The notes beneath the pieces were generated by a model that ran no database searches, was not told where the DNA came from, and saw only the letters and a program-made list of their open reading frames with translations. Below are positions 62,157-64,000 of a stretch of 64,000 nt of DNA, piece after piece (positions within the stretch are counted from its first letter, which is position 1; the number at the start of each line of letters is the position of its first letter). The stretch is from Reyranella humidisoli (lineage in GTDB: Bacteria > Pseudomonadota > Alphaproteobacteria > Reyranellales > Reyranellaceae), in NCBI RefSeq assembly GCF_019039055.1, contig NZ_JAHOPB010000001.1:2392001-2456000 (forward strand), in the 5' to 3' direction. Made by a program: the position numbers and the translations under genes.

Positions 62157-63196
62157 CGGCGCAACAGACAACAATCGCCATAGGAATAGAAGCGGTATCG
62201 CTTCTCGATGGCATGGGCATAGGCCTGCTTCATGCGCTCCAGGCCGGCAAAGGCGGAAACCAGCATGAACAGGGTCGAGCGCGGCAGGTGGAAGTTGGTC
62301 AGCAGCAGGTCGACGGCGCGGAACCGGAAGCCCGGCGTGATGAAGATGTCGGTCTCGCCGCTCCACGGCTTGATCGCGCCGTCATGCAGACGGGCCACCG
62401 CTTCCAGTAGCCGCAGAGACGTCGTGCCTATCGACACGACGCGGCCGCCCAGGATGCGTGTCGCCTCGACCGCGCGCGCCGTGGCCGGGGAAACCTCGCC
62501 CCATTCGGCATGCATCGTATGGGTGTCGGTGTCGTCCACGCGCACCGGCTGGAAGGTGCCCGCGCCGACATGCAGCGTGACGCCCGCCGTGGTGATGCCG
62601 CTGTCGGCGAGCGCCGCCATCAGCTCGGGCGTGAAATGCAGGCCTGCGGTGGGGGCGGCGACGGAGCCATCGTGCCTGGCGAACAGCGTCTGGTAATCCT
62701 TCCGGTCCTGCGCGTCGGCGGTGCCGCCGCGGATGTAGGGTGGCAGGGGTACCGCGCCTTCCTGCTCGAGCGCTGTGAGAAAGGCGTGACCCTCACGGTC
62801 GAATTCCAGAACGACGGAGCCATCCTCTTCCTTGGATCGGACCGTGGCTCCGAGGTCCGCAAAGACCAGCGTATCGCCGGGACGCAACCGCTTGCCAGGC
62901 CGCATGAAGGACCGCCAGCGCCGCTCGCCGAGGTCGCGGATCAGCAGCGCCTCGACCGCCACGTCCTGGCGCAGGCCATTGCCCGGTCGCACGCCCTTGA
63001 GACGTGCCGGGATGACCTTGGTGTCGTTGAAGACGAGGAGATCGCCGCGGCGCAGCAGGCCGGGCAAGGACCGCACGGTGCGGTCATGCAGCGCTTCGCC
63101 TGTGACGTCGAGCAGGCGCGCGGAGTCGCGCGGGGAGACGGGCCGCTGGGCGATCAGATCGTCCGGCAGCGCAAAATCGAAAAGGTCGACGCGCAT
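62153..63196 (-). CDS. queA: S-adenosylmethionine:tRNA ribosyltransferase-isomerase
   Basis: This 347-residue enzyme builds epoxyqueuosine on tRNA from preQ1 and SAM. It begins [20 protein letters not shown] and has [30 protein letters not shown] and [16 protein letters not shown]. The C-terminus [20 protein letters not shown] is also intact. It overlaps tgt, giving a queuosine operon. Confidence 0.97.
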   Translation of the reverse strand: MRVDLFDFALPDDLIAQRPVSPRDSARLLDVTGEALHDRTVRSLPGLLRRGDLLVFNDTKVIPARLKGVRPGNGLRQDVAVEALLIRDLGERRWRSFMRPGKRLRPGDTLVFADLGATVRSKEEDGSVVLEFDREGHAFLTALEQEGAVPLPPYIRGGTADAQDRKDYQTLFARHDGSVAAPTAGLHFTPELMAALADSGITTAGVTLHVGAGTFQPVRVDDTDTHTMHAEWGEVSPATARAVEATRILGGRVVSIGTTSLRLLEAVARLHDGAIKPWSGETDIFITPGFRFRAVDLLLTNFHLPRSTLFMLVSAFAGLERMKQAYAHAIEKRYRFYSYGDCCLLRR

Positions 63197-63217
63197 CGAG
63201 TGACTGTCTGGCCTTCG

Positions 63218-64000
63218 TCAGGTCTGACCGATGTCCATGACCACGCCGTCTGAATCGTCGGCGGGCGGCAGGGTGTTCAGGTCGGCCAGGGCCACGAAGC
63301 GATGGACGCCGTCGACCACGACGCGCTTCACGCGCGCGCGAGTCTCGAGGCAATGCAGGTGCGCCAGCGTCTCGCCGAAGGCGAAGACGATCTGGTTGTT
63401 GTCGAGGTGGCGCGGGAACAGCACCGGGACCATGTCCCAGGCGGTCGCGCCCGTCGCGCCCCTGCGGGCGATCGCCAGTTCCATGTCGTTCAGTCGTGCA
63501 TCGTGATGGGCCACGAGCTGGTCGAGGCGCGTGTGCAGGCCGATGAAGGGAAAGCCGTGGCTCGGCAGGACCAGCGCGTCGGCCGGCAGGCGGCGGAAGC
63601 GCGAGAAGCCGTCGAGGAACCAGGTGAGCGCGTCGGCCAGCGGCTCGTTGGGCCAGACGCCGACATTGGTGCTGATCTTGGGCAGCACCTGGTCGCCCGC
63701 GATCATCACGTTGAGCTCAGGGCACCAGAGCGAGGCATGCTCGGGCGCGTGGCCGCGGCCGACGATGACGTCCCAGCGATGGCCGCCGATGGTGATGGGA
63801 TGCGCATGGATCATGCGCCGGAAAGCAGTCGGCAGCGGCACCACGCCCTTGGCATAGCCGCCCTTGTGGCGATGGAAGTTGGCGATGCGGTCGGGCGGCA
63901 CGCCGTTGCGCGCGACATGCGCGGCGCGCGTCTCCTCGCTCTCGACGAAATCGTTGCGGGCGGCCTGCGCGCTCATGTACTCGCCCAGCGTCATGTAGAG
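63218..64000 (-). CDS. MBL-fold metallo-hydrolase, 3' part only
   Basis: The frame is open to the right edge, so the gene's 5' end is missing. About 260 residues are visible. The metal residues seen are the His in VIVGRGHAPEHASL and the Asp in IAGDQVLPKIS, as in glyoxalase II-like hydrolases; the HxHxDH motif would lie outside the window. The C-terminal extension has LPADALVLPSHGFPFIGLHT, carrying the final His. It lies 21 bases upstream of queA on the same strand. The substrate is unknown. Confidence 0.88.
   Translation of the reverse strand, partial: LYMTLGEYMSAQAARNDFVESEETRAAHVARNGVPPDRIANFHRHKGGYAKGVVPLPTAFRRMIHAHPITIGGHRWDVIVGRGHAPEHASLWCPELNVMIAGDQVLPKISTNVGVWPNEPLADALTWFLDGFSRFRRLPADALVLPSHGFPFIGLHTRLDQLVAHHDARLNDMELAIARRGATGATAWDMVPVLFPRHLDNNQIVFAFGETLAHLHCLETRARVKRVVVDGVHRFVALADLNTLPPADDSDGVVMDIGQT

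Overview
This window is a G+C-rich chromosomal segment, almost fully coding, from an alphaproteobacterium. The strongest clue is the contiguous core block dgt, argS, SPOR protein, nagZ, scpA, scpB, tatA, tatB, tatC, serS, surE, pcm, nlpD-like (17616..30525), which is a typical alphaproteobacterial arrangement. Orphan Bug-type solute receptors, amidohydrolases, a CaiB-type CoA transferase, a DUF1491 gene and betaine-lipid genes suggest a soil or freshwater heterotroph of the Reyranella/Rhodospirillales kind. That placement is inference. I see no rRNA, tRNA, CRISPR array, transposase, integrase or phage gene. No gene-free stretch exceeds about 260 bases; the larger gaps are filled by dispersed palindromic repeats.

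Layout. 3..15554 is a catabolic/accessory region: lysozyme-like gene end, two Bug receptors, aminotransferase, EamA exporter, two amidohydrolase-2 proteins, an FMO-like oxygenase with a SnoaL-like N-terminus, CHRD lipoprotein, SDR, aldo/keto reductase, GST, TauD-like dioxygenase, an aldolase-dehydrogenase fusion and a quinone oxidoreductase. 15762..17565 holds gpt, TerC and UspA. 17616..30525 is the core block: nucleotide pool, tRNA charging, wall recycling, chromosome condensation, Tat export, protein repair and division/wall activation. 30663..37434 holds DUF1491, an ABC-F ATPase, an M20 peptidase, a membrane protein with a HEPN-like motif, and prfC. 37690..42655 holds a D-aminoacylase-type amidohydrolase, a further amidohydrolase-2, a CoA transferase and two tandem RidA-like genes.

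42870..45896 encodes a 1008-residue Calx-beta/CBM2 protein. It is bracketed by two copies of a RidA 3' end plus terminator, which marks it as a likely insertion. 46092..60259 is rich in acyl-CoA metabolism: a GlcD-type FAD oxidase, thiolase, MFE-2-like SDR, adenylate cyclase, flavodoxin, paired enoyl-CoA hydratases, an SMP-30 lactonase, malonyl-CoA decarboxylase, two alkylation-repair genes, the betaine-lipid pair btaA-btaB and a PcaF-type thiolase. 60396..64000 holds pncA, tgt, queA and the 3' part of an MBL-fold hydrolase.

Translational coupling through 1-4 base overlaps is common (scpA/scpB, serS/surE, SDR/cyclase, ogt/alkA, btaA/btaB, queA/tgt). The most unusual features are the RidA-flanked CBM2/Calx-beta gene, the membrane-anchored HEPN-motif protein with an octapeptide-repeat tail, the hyperacidic N-terminus of ScpB, the tandem RidA-like proteins lacking the usual Glu, a cyclase whose only upstream start is CTG, and several families of mosaic inverted repeats.
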